Shown: positions 1 to 4,874 of the stretch, piece by piece
Numbering within the stretch: position 1 is the stretch's first letter
How the letters are laid out: each line of letters starts with the position of its first letter
Assembly (NCBI GenBank): GCA_964480455.1
Contig: CAYZQI010000216.1
Span: 1 to 6,686, forward strand
Source: JAABSX01 sp964480455
GTDB lineage: Bacteria; Bacteroidota; Bacteroidia; Cytophagales; Microscillaceae
DNA: 6,686 nt
Reading direction: 5' to 3'
The notes under the pieces: model-generated
Told to the model about the DNA's origin: nothing
Database searches by the model: none
What the model saw: the letters and a program-made list of their open reading frames with translations, nothing else
Made by a program: the position numbers and the translations under genes

Positions 1-179
1 TATGTTGCAAAGAATTAATCCTTAAAACAAAATCTAATTTCCCGACAAGTTCTTATAAAATCCCAGCGGTAAAGAAGTTTTCTGAATTAATTAAACTATT
101 GATTATCGAGTAATTAACAAGAAATCTTTTATTCTAATCAATCAGCCTGAAGTAATAGTTATCTTTTTAAAATATAACG

Positions 180-391
180 GGTGCAAGTCAAATTTCCCCT
201 TTTAAACACCTCACCCCTTCCCTCTCCTCAAGAGCTAGGATTAGGACACTTATCTCGTAAATAATTGATTATCGATAGATTAAAAATTTTATTTTGAAAT
301 GTAACTTGCTGATAATCAATTTTTTAAAAAAAGTATGTCTTAATCGTAGCTCCTCAAGAGAGGGCATAAGGAAGTCAATTTGACTTGCACC
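180..391. repeat. family A palindromic repeat, copy 1 (split by a nested MITE)
   Basis: The outer ends are inverted copies: GTGCAAGTCAAATT at 181-194 matches the reverse complement of 377-390, and the pair extends one more base outward (G180/C391). The right 31 bases (360-390) are identical to 4921-4951 in copy 2. Removing the inserted 117 bp plus one 9-bp target duplicate gives an element of about 84 bp, close to the 77 bp of copy 2. The healed centre folds as CCCTCTC-CTCAA-GAGAGGG, a 7-bp stem. The hexamer TATAAC flanks the element at 173-178 and 395-400 and may be a target duplication. It carries no coding capacity, so it is a non-autonomous palindromic repeat. Confidence 0.8.
234..350. 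mobile_element. 117-bp hairpin MITE inserted in repeat A copy 1
   Basis: The terminal inverted repeats are GCTAGGATTAGGACA (234-248) and, read from the other strand, GCTACGATTAAGACA (350-336), matching at 13 of 15 positions. An inner pair, AATTGATTATC at 263-273 and its complement at 311-321, sits exactly 29 bases from each end, so the whole element is one symmetric imperfect palindrome. TCCTCAAGA lies directly on both sides (225-233 and 351-359), giving a perfect 9-bp target duplication; a tenth base, G, is ambiguous between target and element. There is no reading frame for a transposase, so it would be moved in trans by an IS that makes 9-bp duplications. The family cannot be named from this window. 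Confidence 0.75.
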
Positions 392-470
392 TAGTATAAC
401 TTCTGAAGAATAACATTTAGAAAAAACATATTTAACAGGCTGAAGCACTCAATAAAAATTAAAATTTTTT

Positions 471-478
471 TACTTTTG
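471..478 (+). promoter_or_regulatory. Bacteroidota -7 box (TAnnTTTG) for the adaptor gene
   Basis: TACTTTTG fits the Bacteroidota -7 consensus TAnnTTTG exactly and lies 28 bases before the start codon at 507, implying a short AT-rich leader of about 20 nt. No clear TTG -33 element is seen about 20 bases upstream, where the sequence is mostly A and T. The call rests on the -7 match and its position. Confidence 0.45.
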
Positions 479-506
479 TTGTCAAAACCATATTTTAAAT
501 ATAATC

Positions 507-1865
507 ATGACAAAGAAAAAGAAATCTTCAAGTAAACTTATTCGTAATCTTATTTTAATAGTAGTGGGCTTGGTAGCACTTTCATTACTGGCGCGTGCTC
601 TTGGCTGGATAGGTGAAGAGAAAATTACCTCAGTACAAACAGCATTTGCCAAAAAAGTAAAGATTGTGGAAAAAGTAACTGCCTCAGGTAAAATACAGCC
701 CGAGACAGAGGTGAAAATTAGCCCTGATGTATCGGGTGAAATTGTAGATGTATTTGTAAAAGAAGGCGACTCTGTCAGTCAAGGTCAACTACTTATCCGA
801 ATTCGCCCCGATAATTTTAGAGATGTTGCCCAAAGTGCGAGGGCTTCCCTCAATTCAGTACGCTCCAATTATTCACAATCGCAAGCCGTTTATCTCCAAA
901 GAAAAGCAGAACTTGCGCGCACTTTTGCTGAGTATGAACGCAATAAAAAACTATTTGACCAGAAGGTAATTTCCGAAACTGAATTTCTTACTGCTAAGAC
1001 AAACTACCAAGTTGCCCAGCAACAGCTCAAAGCTGCTGCCGAAAGTGTAGAGGCTGCCAACTACAATGTGCAATCTTCGCAAGCCAATCTCAACCAAACG
1101 CTTGACAACCTCTCGCGTACCGAAATCTATGCCCCTGTGAGCGGCATTATCTCAAAACTTAGTGTAGAAAAGGGTGAAAAAGTAGTAGGAACAGCACAAA
1201 TGGCAGGTACTGAAATGCTTATCGTTGCTAACCTTGACAATATGGAAGTACAAGTAGATGTCAATGAAAATGATATTATCAAGGTCAAAGAAAGCCAGTC
1301 TGTGATGATAGATGTAGATGCTTACACCAGTGCAGGCAGAAAATTTAAGGGCATTGTTACTGAAATCTCTAATACTGCCAATACTACTGTTTCGGCTGAT
1401 GCGGTTACAGAGTTTCAAGTAAAAATCAGAATATTGCCCGAGTCTTACAAAGACTTAAAACAAGGCAACCGCTCCCCCTTCCGCCCTGGTATGACTGCCT
1501 CCGTAGATATTATCACCAATGAGCAAAGCAATGTACTCTCGGTGCCGATTGCTGCCGTAACTACGCGCGCCGCTGAGGAGCTACAAAAAAAAGGAGCTAA
1601 TGTAAAAACTGTTGCACAAAATGAAGCAAGTGATAACAATGAGCGCAAAACCAAATCACAAGAAAAGGAAGTCAAAGAGATTGTTTTTGTTTATGAAAAA
1701 GAAAAAGGAGAAGCACTTGCCAAAGAAGTCAAAACAGGCATTAGCGATTTTGAAAACATTCAGATTTTGAGCGGATTGAAAGAAGGTGAGGAAGTCATCA
1801 CTGCTCCCTTCAACCTTGTATCTAAATTGCTAAAAAATGGTGAAAAAGTAAAAAAAGAAGAATAA
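507..1865 (+). CDS. HlyD/AcrA-family periplasmic adaptor of an efflux or secretion pump
   Basis: This 452-aa protein is a periplasmic adaptor (membrane fusion protein) that links an inner-membrane ABC or RND pump to a TolC-like outer-membrane channel. A basic N-terminus (MTKKKK) is followed by one membrane anchor at about residues 12-33. The split lipoyl domain is at about 57-100 (ISPDVSGEIVDVFVKEGDSV) and 207-245 (IYAPVSGIISKLSVEKGEKV). Between them, 104-200 is a Gln/Ala-rich helical hairpin. A beta-barrel spans about 246-338 (FRPGMTASVDI at its end). The membrane-proximal domain starts at SVPIAAVTTR (345-354) and resumes at IVFVY (392), with a Lys/Glu/Asn-rich stretch of about 36 residues between; insertions there are familiar in Bacteroidota homologues. 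The start has no in-frame rival and has a promoter box 28 bp upstream. No pump or channel gene adjoins it here, so partners must lie upstream or elsewhere, and ABC (MacB-like) versus RND cannot be decided. Confidence 0.92.
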   Translation: MTKKKKSSSKLIRNLILIVVGLVALSLLARALGWIGEEKITSVQTAFAKKVKIVEKVTASGKIQPETEVKISPDVSGEIVDVFVKEGDSVSQGQLLIRIRPDNFRDVAQSARASLNSVRSNYSQSQAVYLQRKAELARTFAEYERNKKLFDQKVISETEFLTAKTNYQVAQQQLKAAAESVEAANYNVQSSQANLNQTLDNLSRTEIYAPVSGIISKLSVEKGEKVVGTAQMAGTEMLIVANLDNMEVQVDVNENDIIKVKESQSVMIDVDAYTSAGRKFKGIVTEISNTANTTVSADAVTEFQVKIRILPESYKDLKQGNRSPFRPGMTASVDIITNEQSNVLSVPIAAVTTRAAEELQKKGANVKTVAQNEASDNNERKTKSQEKEVKEIVFVYEKEKGEALAKEVKTGISDFENIQILSGLKEGEEVITAPFNLVSKLLKNGEKVKKEE

Positions 1866-1880
1866 ATAAAAGAGATTCTT

Positions 1881-1986
1881 TGACAATTTTTGTGATGGTG
1901 TGTGATAAGATGAGCTAAATATTGTTTAGAACATAAATGCCAGCAGACTGGAAGTACGCAGCTACAGATTTCCACAAAAATTGTCA
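1881..1986. repeat. family B palindromic repeat, copy 1
   Basis: TGACAATTTTTGTG at 1881-1894 is the exact reverse complement of 1973-1986, giving perfect 14-bp terminal inverted repeats around a core of 78 bp. The string TTTCCACAAAAATTG near the right end and GCTACAGAT (1961-1969) recur in copy 2 at 4340-4353 and 4296-4304. The right end also continues as TTGTCAGACAA, a short palindrome matching the left end of copy 2. It has no coding capacity. Both copies lie just downstream of a gene and just upstream of a terminator-like hairpin. Confidence 0.65.
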
Positions 1987-2025
1987 GACAACCATAAAAG
2001 ATAAGATATCAACAGTATTTCTGAT

Positions 2026-2060
2026 ATAATAGCAGATTTTAGTCTGCTATTATCTTTTTT
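2026..2060 (+). terminator. intrinsic terminator downstream of the adaptor gene
   Basis: ATAATAGCAGA (2026-2036) pairs perfectly with TCTGCTATTAT (2043-2053) over a 6-nt loop, followed by CTTTTTT. The 11-bp stem is AT-rich but the T-run fits a rho-independent terminator. It lies about 160 bp past the adaptor stop codon, with repeat B copy 1 in between, so that repeat would be transcribed as part of the 3' UTR. Confidence 0.6.
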
Positions 2061-2135
2061 ATCTTTCTCTAAACATTGATAAAAGCTCTGTGCTAAATCA
2101 AAAAAAAACAACAACTTTATTTTTATTGTTAATTT

Positions 2136-2168
2136 ATAAAGTTTTAAAGTGAACTTTTGAAACTTTAT
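2136..2168. promoter_or_regulatory. 33-bp near-perfect palindrome, candidate operator
   Basis: The outer arms ATAAAGTTT (2136-2144) and AAACTTTAT (2160-2168) are perfect complements. Inside them AAAGT (2146-2150) and ACTTT (2153-2157) pair around a central GA. The symmetry centre lies about 65 bp before the start codon at 2217, in the likely promoter region, and includes AACTTTTG, one base off the TAnnTTTG -7 consensus. This would suit a dimeric DNA-binding regulator, but the low complexity means chance is possible. No regulator is identified. Confidence 0.35.
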
Positions 2169-2216
2169 ACTTAATTTGCTTGAAATTTATTTTTTTAACA
2201 AAAGATTCAAAAAAAC

Positions 2217-2663
2217 ATGAAAGTTAAACTTATCCCTCTTATTACCTCCGTTTTTGCCCTTGCAGGCGCGGGTGCTGCCGCATTTTTAGTCTATCAACAA
2301 ATCCAAAAGAGAAAACAAAACGAACTTGAAGCAGATGAAAGTGAGCTTTATCTCTACAGATCTTCTACAAACGGCTACTCTAATGATGATGATGATGAAG
2401 TTTTTGATGATGAAGATGAAGATATTTCTAAAATACGTAAACAAGAAAGACCCTCTCCAAAAACTAAAAAAAATAGAAAAACTGCAAAGCCAAAAAGCGA
2501 AGGCAAAAAAGTAAATCCAAAAAGACAAAGAGCAAAATTTGAAATCGACACTGGTGAAACTTACAAAGGTAAAGCCGTCTATCAAGGCAAACAAGGTGCA
2601 AAGTATTACTACTCTGACTCAGGACTGAGAATGTACATGAAGAAAAAAGAGGAAGAAGAATAA
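2217..2663 (+). CDS. small membrane-anchored charged protein with Tyr/Gly-rich C-terminal motif
   Basis: This 148-aa protein has no function I can assign. Residues 5-26 form a hydrophobic, Ala/Gly-rich segment (signal anchor or uncleaved signal peptide) followed by a basic QKRKQ stop. A strongly acidic patch is at 57-70 (runs of Asp and Glu encoded by GAT repeats), then a strongly basic, Lys-rich linker at 72-106. The C-terminal part, 109-142, reads EIDTGETYKGKAVYQGKQG then KYYYSDSGLRMYMKK. This resembles the short Y-x-GK-x-VY-x-G-x-x-G-x-KYY-x-x-x-SG motif known from the PBCV-type basic adaptor domain; this assignment is a recollection of the motif, not a search result. The acidic and basic tracts suggest a disordered tether. 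The ATG at 2217 directly precedes the hydrophobic segment, which supports the start. It appears to be transcribed alone. Confidence 0.8.
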   Translation: MKVKLIPLITSVFALAGAGAAAFLVYQQIQKRKQNELEADESELYLYRSSTNGYSNDDDDEVFDDEDEDISKIRKQERPSPKTKKNRKTAKPKSEGKKVNPKRQRAKFEIDTGETYKGKAVYQGKQGAKYYYSDSGLRMYMKKKEEEE

Positions 2664-2679
2664 ATCTTTACAGTAGGCC

Positions 2680-2723
2680 AAAAAGTCATCAACACACATT
2701 TCGTGTAAAATAAGCCACTTTTT
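2680..2723 (+). terminator. weak terminator candidate after the charged protein gene
   Basis: AAAAAGT (2680-2686) is complementary to ACTTTTT (2717-2723), and the intervening 30 nt contain a smaller ACAC/GTGT stem (2694-2697 with 2703-2706). The structure sits 17 bp after the stop codon at 2663 and ends in a T-run, as a terminator would. The stem has almost no G-C pairs and the loop is long, so this is only a candidate. Confidence 0.25.
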
Positions 2724-2757
2724 AGCTACACAAAAACCAAAATTAAAAAAGAATACA

Positions 2758-3067
2758 ATGAGCAAACCTATTCATATAAAGGCTACAGGCTATACGCCCG
2801 AAGTGCTGATTTACACACCTGAAAATAAAATATATCTTAATTTTCAAGATGATACTTCAGAAATGAGTAAAGGTTTCCTCCCTTTTTTCAATCCGATTTT
2901 TGATTTTATAAAAAGTACTTACCAAGCCACTCAAAAAATCAACAGAAATTTACTTCAATACTTCGCTCAACAGTTTACAAAGTTGTGCCCACACACTTGA
3001 GCTACTCAAGCAATTGCAATTTTTGAGCCACCAAGGAGTTGCAAGGTTGGTTTTTGAAAAGGAGTAG
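2758..3067 (+). pseudogene. SiaC/DUF1987-like regulatory protein gene, frameshifted
   Basis: SiaC-type proteins are small regulators whose phosphorylation state is set by a SiaA-type phosphatase and SiaB-type kinase. The first frame reads MSKPIHIKATGYTPEVLIY then FFNPIFDFIKSTY, matching the family's TPEV and FY-P-DW blocks. It then runs into a stop at 2998-3000 after 80 codons. One base later in frame, from about 2942, the sequence continues as EIYFNTSLNS, then HTLELLKQLQFL and GVARLVFEKE up to TAG at 3065-3067. This is the family's YFNTS block and following helix. Dropping one A from the A6 run at 2933-2938 joins the two parts, placing the motif Thr at residue 68. The joined frame would be 102 aa against about 125 usual. 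After the TAG the same frame stays open to 3157, so the TAG may be a second lesion. A sequencing error in the homopolymer is the main alternative. Confidence 0.65.
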
Positions 3068-3163
3068 ATGATGCAAATTTGTAATTGTATTGCTTTTTAT
3101 TTCTCTTTATTTTTACTCAATAATCAATCTACAAAACCAATACAAGCCTTTATATAAGCTGAT

Positions 3164-3706
3164 ATGGATACACAAACTTGCTATCAAAAAGCCTTGCTCT
3201 TTGCCGCCGAAAAACATCAGCAGCAACAGCAGTTCGTGCCAGGTACAAAGCTCCCTTATACAGTACACATTAGCAATGTGGCTATGGAAATCTTGGTGGC
3301 AGCTCCGAATAGCCCAGATTTTATGACCGAGTTTGCAGTGCAGTTAGCACTACTACACGATACCCTAGAAGATACAGAAACTACATTTGAGGAATTAGCT
3401 ATTAATTTTGGAGAGTTTGTAGCCAAGGGTGTACAAGCACTTACTAAAAACACAGCATTAGCTAAAGCTATGCAAATGCAAGATAGCCTAGAAAGAATCT
3501 GCCAATGCCCGAAAGAAGTAGCAGCAGTAAAACTTGCCGACCGTATCACCAACTTACAACCTCCACCTCATTACTGGACCAATGAAAAAAAACTTAGCTA
3601 TCAAAAAGAAGCATTACTCATTTTTGATAGCCTAAAAGACGCAAATACTTACTTGGCAAAACGCCTTGCTGAAAAAATAACAGAATATAGCACCTACATT
3701 CAATAA
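3164..3706 (+). CDS. small HD-domain (p)ppGpp hydrolase, Mesh1/SpoT-HD type
   Basis: This 180-aa protein has the size and motifs of a stand-alone alarmone hydrolase, which removes the 3'-pyrophosphate of (p)ppGpp in the cytoplasm using Mn2+. ALLFAAEKHQQQQQ (10-23) is the N-terminal helix of the fold. The expected metal ligands are H35 (in YTVHISNVA), H65-D66 (in LLHDTLEDT) and D126 (in KLADRITNL). E69-D70 form the catalytic pair of the HDxxED motif and N130 also fits. FEELAINFGEFVAKGVQALTKN (75-96) matches the segment after the HD motif. No synthetase or TGS/ACT domains follow, so it is hydrolase-only. The RKD-type loop of classical SpoT is replaced by QQQQQFVPGTKLPY, and the Lys/Arg expected there is missing, so a different nucleotide substrate is possible. 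The start at 3164 precedes the first helix directly. It follows the SiaC-like relic by about 96 bp with no clear promoter. Confidence 0.85.
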   Translation: MDTQTCYQKALLFAAEKHQQQQQFVPGTKLPYTVHISNVAMEILVAAPNSPDFMTEFAVQLALLHDTLEDTETTFEELAINFGEFVAKGVQALTKNTALAKAMQMQDSLERICQCPKEVAAVKLADRITNLQPPPHYWTNEKKLSYQKEALLIFDSLKDANTYLAKRLAEKITEYSTYIQ

Positions 3707-3713
3707 TCAATCA

Positions 3714-3721
3714 TAGATTTG
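3714..3721 (+). promoter_or_regulatory. possible -7 box for the small secreted protein gene
   Basis: TAGATTTG matches the Bacteroidota -7 consensus TAnnTTTG and lies 77 bp before the start codon at 3798, just after the stop codon of the hydrolase gene. No TTG is seen at the expected -33 position. The motif is short, so chance is a real alternative. Confidence 0.3.
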
Positions 3722-3797
3722 TTTTTGTATGTTTTGTCTGTAAATCAAGATAAAAAATAGCGTCTATGAAGTAAATTTAATCTATCAAATTTTATTT

Positions 3798-4202
3798 ATG
3801 AAAAACACGTTTTCAAATCTTTTTGGCAGCATAATATTATGGTTCATTTTTGTAAGTGTTATCCATACTGCTCAAGCCCAAACCCCTCCTTGTAAATTTT
3901 TATTCAAAGGTAAGTTAGCTGGTAAGCAGATAACTTTCTGTTTTTATCCTGATAATAATGATGGAAACGTAGCAGGACATTACTACTATGGAACGGGTAA
4001 TGCTGGCACATTAGGTTTTAACGGAACGGCAGTACTCAACAAGAACATAAATGCTTATACGCAGCGACTGACCGAGTACAATGTAAGAGGAGAGGTTACA
4101 GGCTATTTTGTAGGCACTTTGAAGAACGGCATTATGCAAGGCATTTGGACAAGTACTGATGGTACACGCGTTTACAGCTATAAATTAGTAATGCAGCGAT
4201 AG
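3798..4202 (+). CDS. small secreted or periplasmic protein of unknown function
   Basis: This 134-aa protein begins with a clear Sec signal peptide: MKNTFSN, a hydrophobic core at about 8-22, and a likely cleavage after AQA (25-27). The mature part of about 107 residues is rich in Gly, Tyr and Thr and looks all-beta. It contains FKGKLAGKQITFCFYP, VAGHYYYGTGNAGTLGFNG, LTEYN, VTGYFVGTL and GIWTSTDGT. This pattern of short strands (G-x-Y-x-Y, then L-x-E-Y, then G-x-F-x-G and G-x-W-T) recurs in uncharacterised secreted proteins of Bacteroidota and Proteobacteria; I recognise the pattern but no function. Cys32 and Cys48 could form a disulfide. No lipobox is present, so it is not a lipoprotein. It is convergent with the gene at 4442-4849 and ends before repeat B copy 2 and a strong hairpin. 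Confidence 0.8.
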   Translation: MKNTFSNLFGSIILWFIFVSVIHTAQAQTPPCKFLFKGKLAGKQITFCFYPDNNDGNVAGHYYYGTGNAGTLGFNGTAVLNKNINAYTQRLTEYNVRGEVTGYFVGTLKNGIMQGIWTSTDGTRVYSYKLVMQR

Positions 4203-4241
4203 GGCGGTCTATTGGGTATTTACTTTAACTAAAAAAAAGTT

Positions 4242-4356
4242 AAAATTGTCAGACAATTTTTGAGATGAGTCTGTAGCAAAAGGGCAGGCTCTTTTGCTAC
4301 AGATGCTGAAACAGACTGAAGTCTGTTTTACGGTACTGTTTCCACAAAAATTGCCA
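4242..4356. repeat. family B palindromic repeat, copy 2
   Basis: The left end is AAAATTGTC-A-GACAATTTT (4242-4260), a perfect 19-bp palindrome about one base. The outer arms 4251-4264 and 4343-4356 match as inverted repeats at 11 of 14 positions and share CAATTTTTG with copy 1. Inside are two further perfect hairpins: CTGTAGCAAAAG at 4271-4282 with 4291-4302 (12 bp, 8-nt loop), and AAACAGACT at 4309-4317 with 4320-4328 (9 bp, 2-nt centre). It shares TTTCCACAAAAATTG and GCTACAGAT with copy 1, but the order of inner blocks differs. It lies 40 bp after the stop codon of the secreted protein gene. Confidence 0.65.
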
Positions 4357-4375
4357 GAGAACTAAACTTAAAAGT

Positions 4376-4422
4376 AAAAGATTACTTTTGAAATAGGTTG
4401 AAGAAGTAATCTTTTGTTTTTT
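4376..4422. terminator. bidirectional terminator between convergent genes
   Basis: AAAAGATTACTT (4376-4387) pairs perfectly with AAGTAATCTTTT (4404-4415) over a 16-nt loop. On the plus strand it is followed by GTTTTTT, a good T-run for the secreted protein gene. On the minus strand the stem itself ends in CTTTT followed by ACTTTTAAG, usable for the gene that stops at 4442. The position between two convergent stop codons fits a shared terminator. Confidence 0.65.
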
Positions 4423-4441
4423 ATCAAAGTTTTCTAGCACC

Positions 4442-4849
4442 TCAGTCTGCAAACAGCCAGACCTGTGCTTCTTTTACATTGTTAAAATATTTGGGCAAAC
4501 CATACTGCTGAGTAATCCCTTCCTCATCCATCATCTGCTGCATAGATACTTGTGCAAACAAATCATCTGACAACACAAACGCCATTTTTTGTAGGCTTGC
4601 CGTTTTAGGAGCAATCTCTTTGACTACCCATTCTTGTAGTTCAGGGCTAACCGTGAATTTGAGTAGCTTGTTATCTACTAAAAGTCTTTTGGGTTGATAT
4701 TTTTGTACCATTTCAGCATAGTAAGACATATTGCGCTGAAAGTCCTCATCAGTCATCTCTTCACTCTCTTCTAGGTAGCTATAGCATATTAGAGATTTTG
4801 AGGCATCAAAGGTAAGGTGATAAAAGCGGTTTTTGTCTAACTCTTTCAT
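4442..4849 (-). CDS. small STAS/SpoIIAA-like protein of unknown function
   Basis: I place the start at the ATG at 4849-4847, giving 135 aa (MKELDKNRFYHLTFDASKSL). A longer frame begins with a GTG at 4951, but its extra 34 codons lie mostly inside repeat A copy 2 and look like translated repeat. The layout of short strands and helices is reminiscent of the SpoIIAA/STAS-like fold seen in small Bacteroidota proteins: FYHLTFDASKSLICYSYL (9-26), a helix at about 33-50, KRLLVDNKLLKFTVSPELQEWV (54-75), KMAFVLSDDLFAQVSMQQMMDE (88-109), and a terminal FNNVKEAQVWL (122-132). No catalytic motif, signal peptide or membrane segment is seen, so it is probably cytoplasmic. The fold assignment is inference from pattern. 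It is separated from comB by 172 bp with a hairpin in between, so it may have its own promoter. Confidence 0.75.
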   Translation of the reverse strand: MKELDKNRFYHLTFDASKSLICYSYLEESEEMTDEDFQRNMSYYAEMVQKYQPKRLLVDNKLLKFTVSPELQEWVVKEIAPKTASLQKMAFVLSDDLFAQVSMQQMMDEEGITQQYGLPKYFNNVKEAQVWLFAD

Positions 4850-4874
4850 AGAGATAAGTTTAGGGTTATGCAGG

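Larger units (their letters stand above)
1..506. other. gene-free spacer upstream of the adaptor gene
   Basis: No reading frame on either strand of this stretch resembles a protein. It is very AT-rich and holds a split palindromic repeat (about 180-391), a nested hairpin element (234-350) and a promoter-like box at 471-478, each listed separately. The first 170 bases show nothing I can name. A 12-base string, ATTGATTATCGA, occurs at 98-109 and again inside the nested element at 264-275, but this is too short and AT-rich to be called a further repeat copy. Confidence 0.7.
1866..2216. other. gene-free spacer between adaptor gene and charged membrane protein gene
   Basis: This 351-bp stretch has no credible coding frame; a minus-strand frame over its left part is a shadow crossing a repeat. 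It holds, in order, repeat B copy 1 (1881-1986), a hairpin with a T-run (2026-2060), a poly-A/AT-rich stretch, and a 33-bp near-palindrome (2136-2168) just upstream of the gene at 2217. Confidence 0.7.

Noticed and set aside
98..109. ATTGATTATCGA as a third copy or remnant of the 117-bp MITE
   Set aside because: Only 12 AT-rich bases match, with no terminal repeats or target duplication around it.
2326..2514. Plus-strand frame with a run of Met codons
   Set aside because: It is the shifted reading of GAT repeats encoding the acidic patch of the real gene.
2286..2594. 102-codon minus-strand frame rich in Phe and Ile
   Set aside because: It is the complement of the Lys/Asp-rich coding region of the gene at 2217-2663; the hydrophobicity is a by-product of A-rich codons.
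3090..3326. 78-codon plus-strand frame overlapping the hydrolase start
   Set aside because: It overlaps the conserved N-terminal helix and HD region of the hydrolase in another frame and shows no motif.
4242..4260. 19-bp perfect palindrome as the terminator of the secreted protein gene
   Set aside because: With a one-base centre it cannot form a tight stem over its full length, and a better hairpin with a T-run lies at 4376-4422; it is better read as the end of repeat B copy 2.
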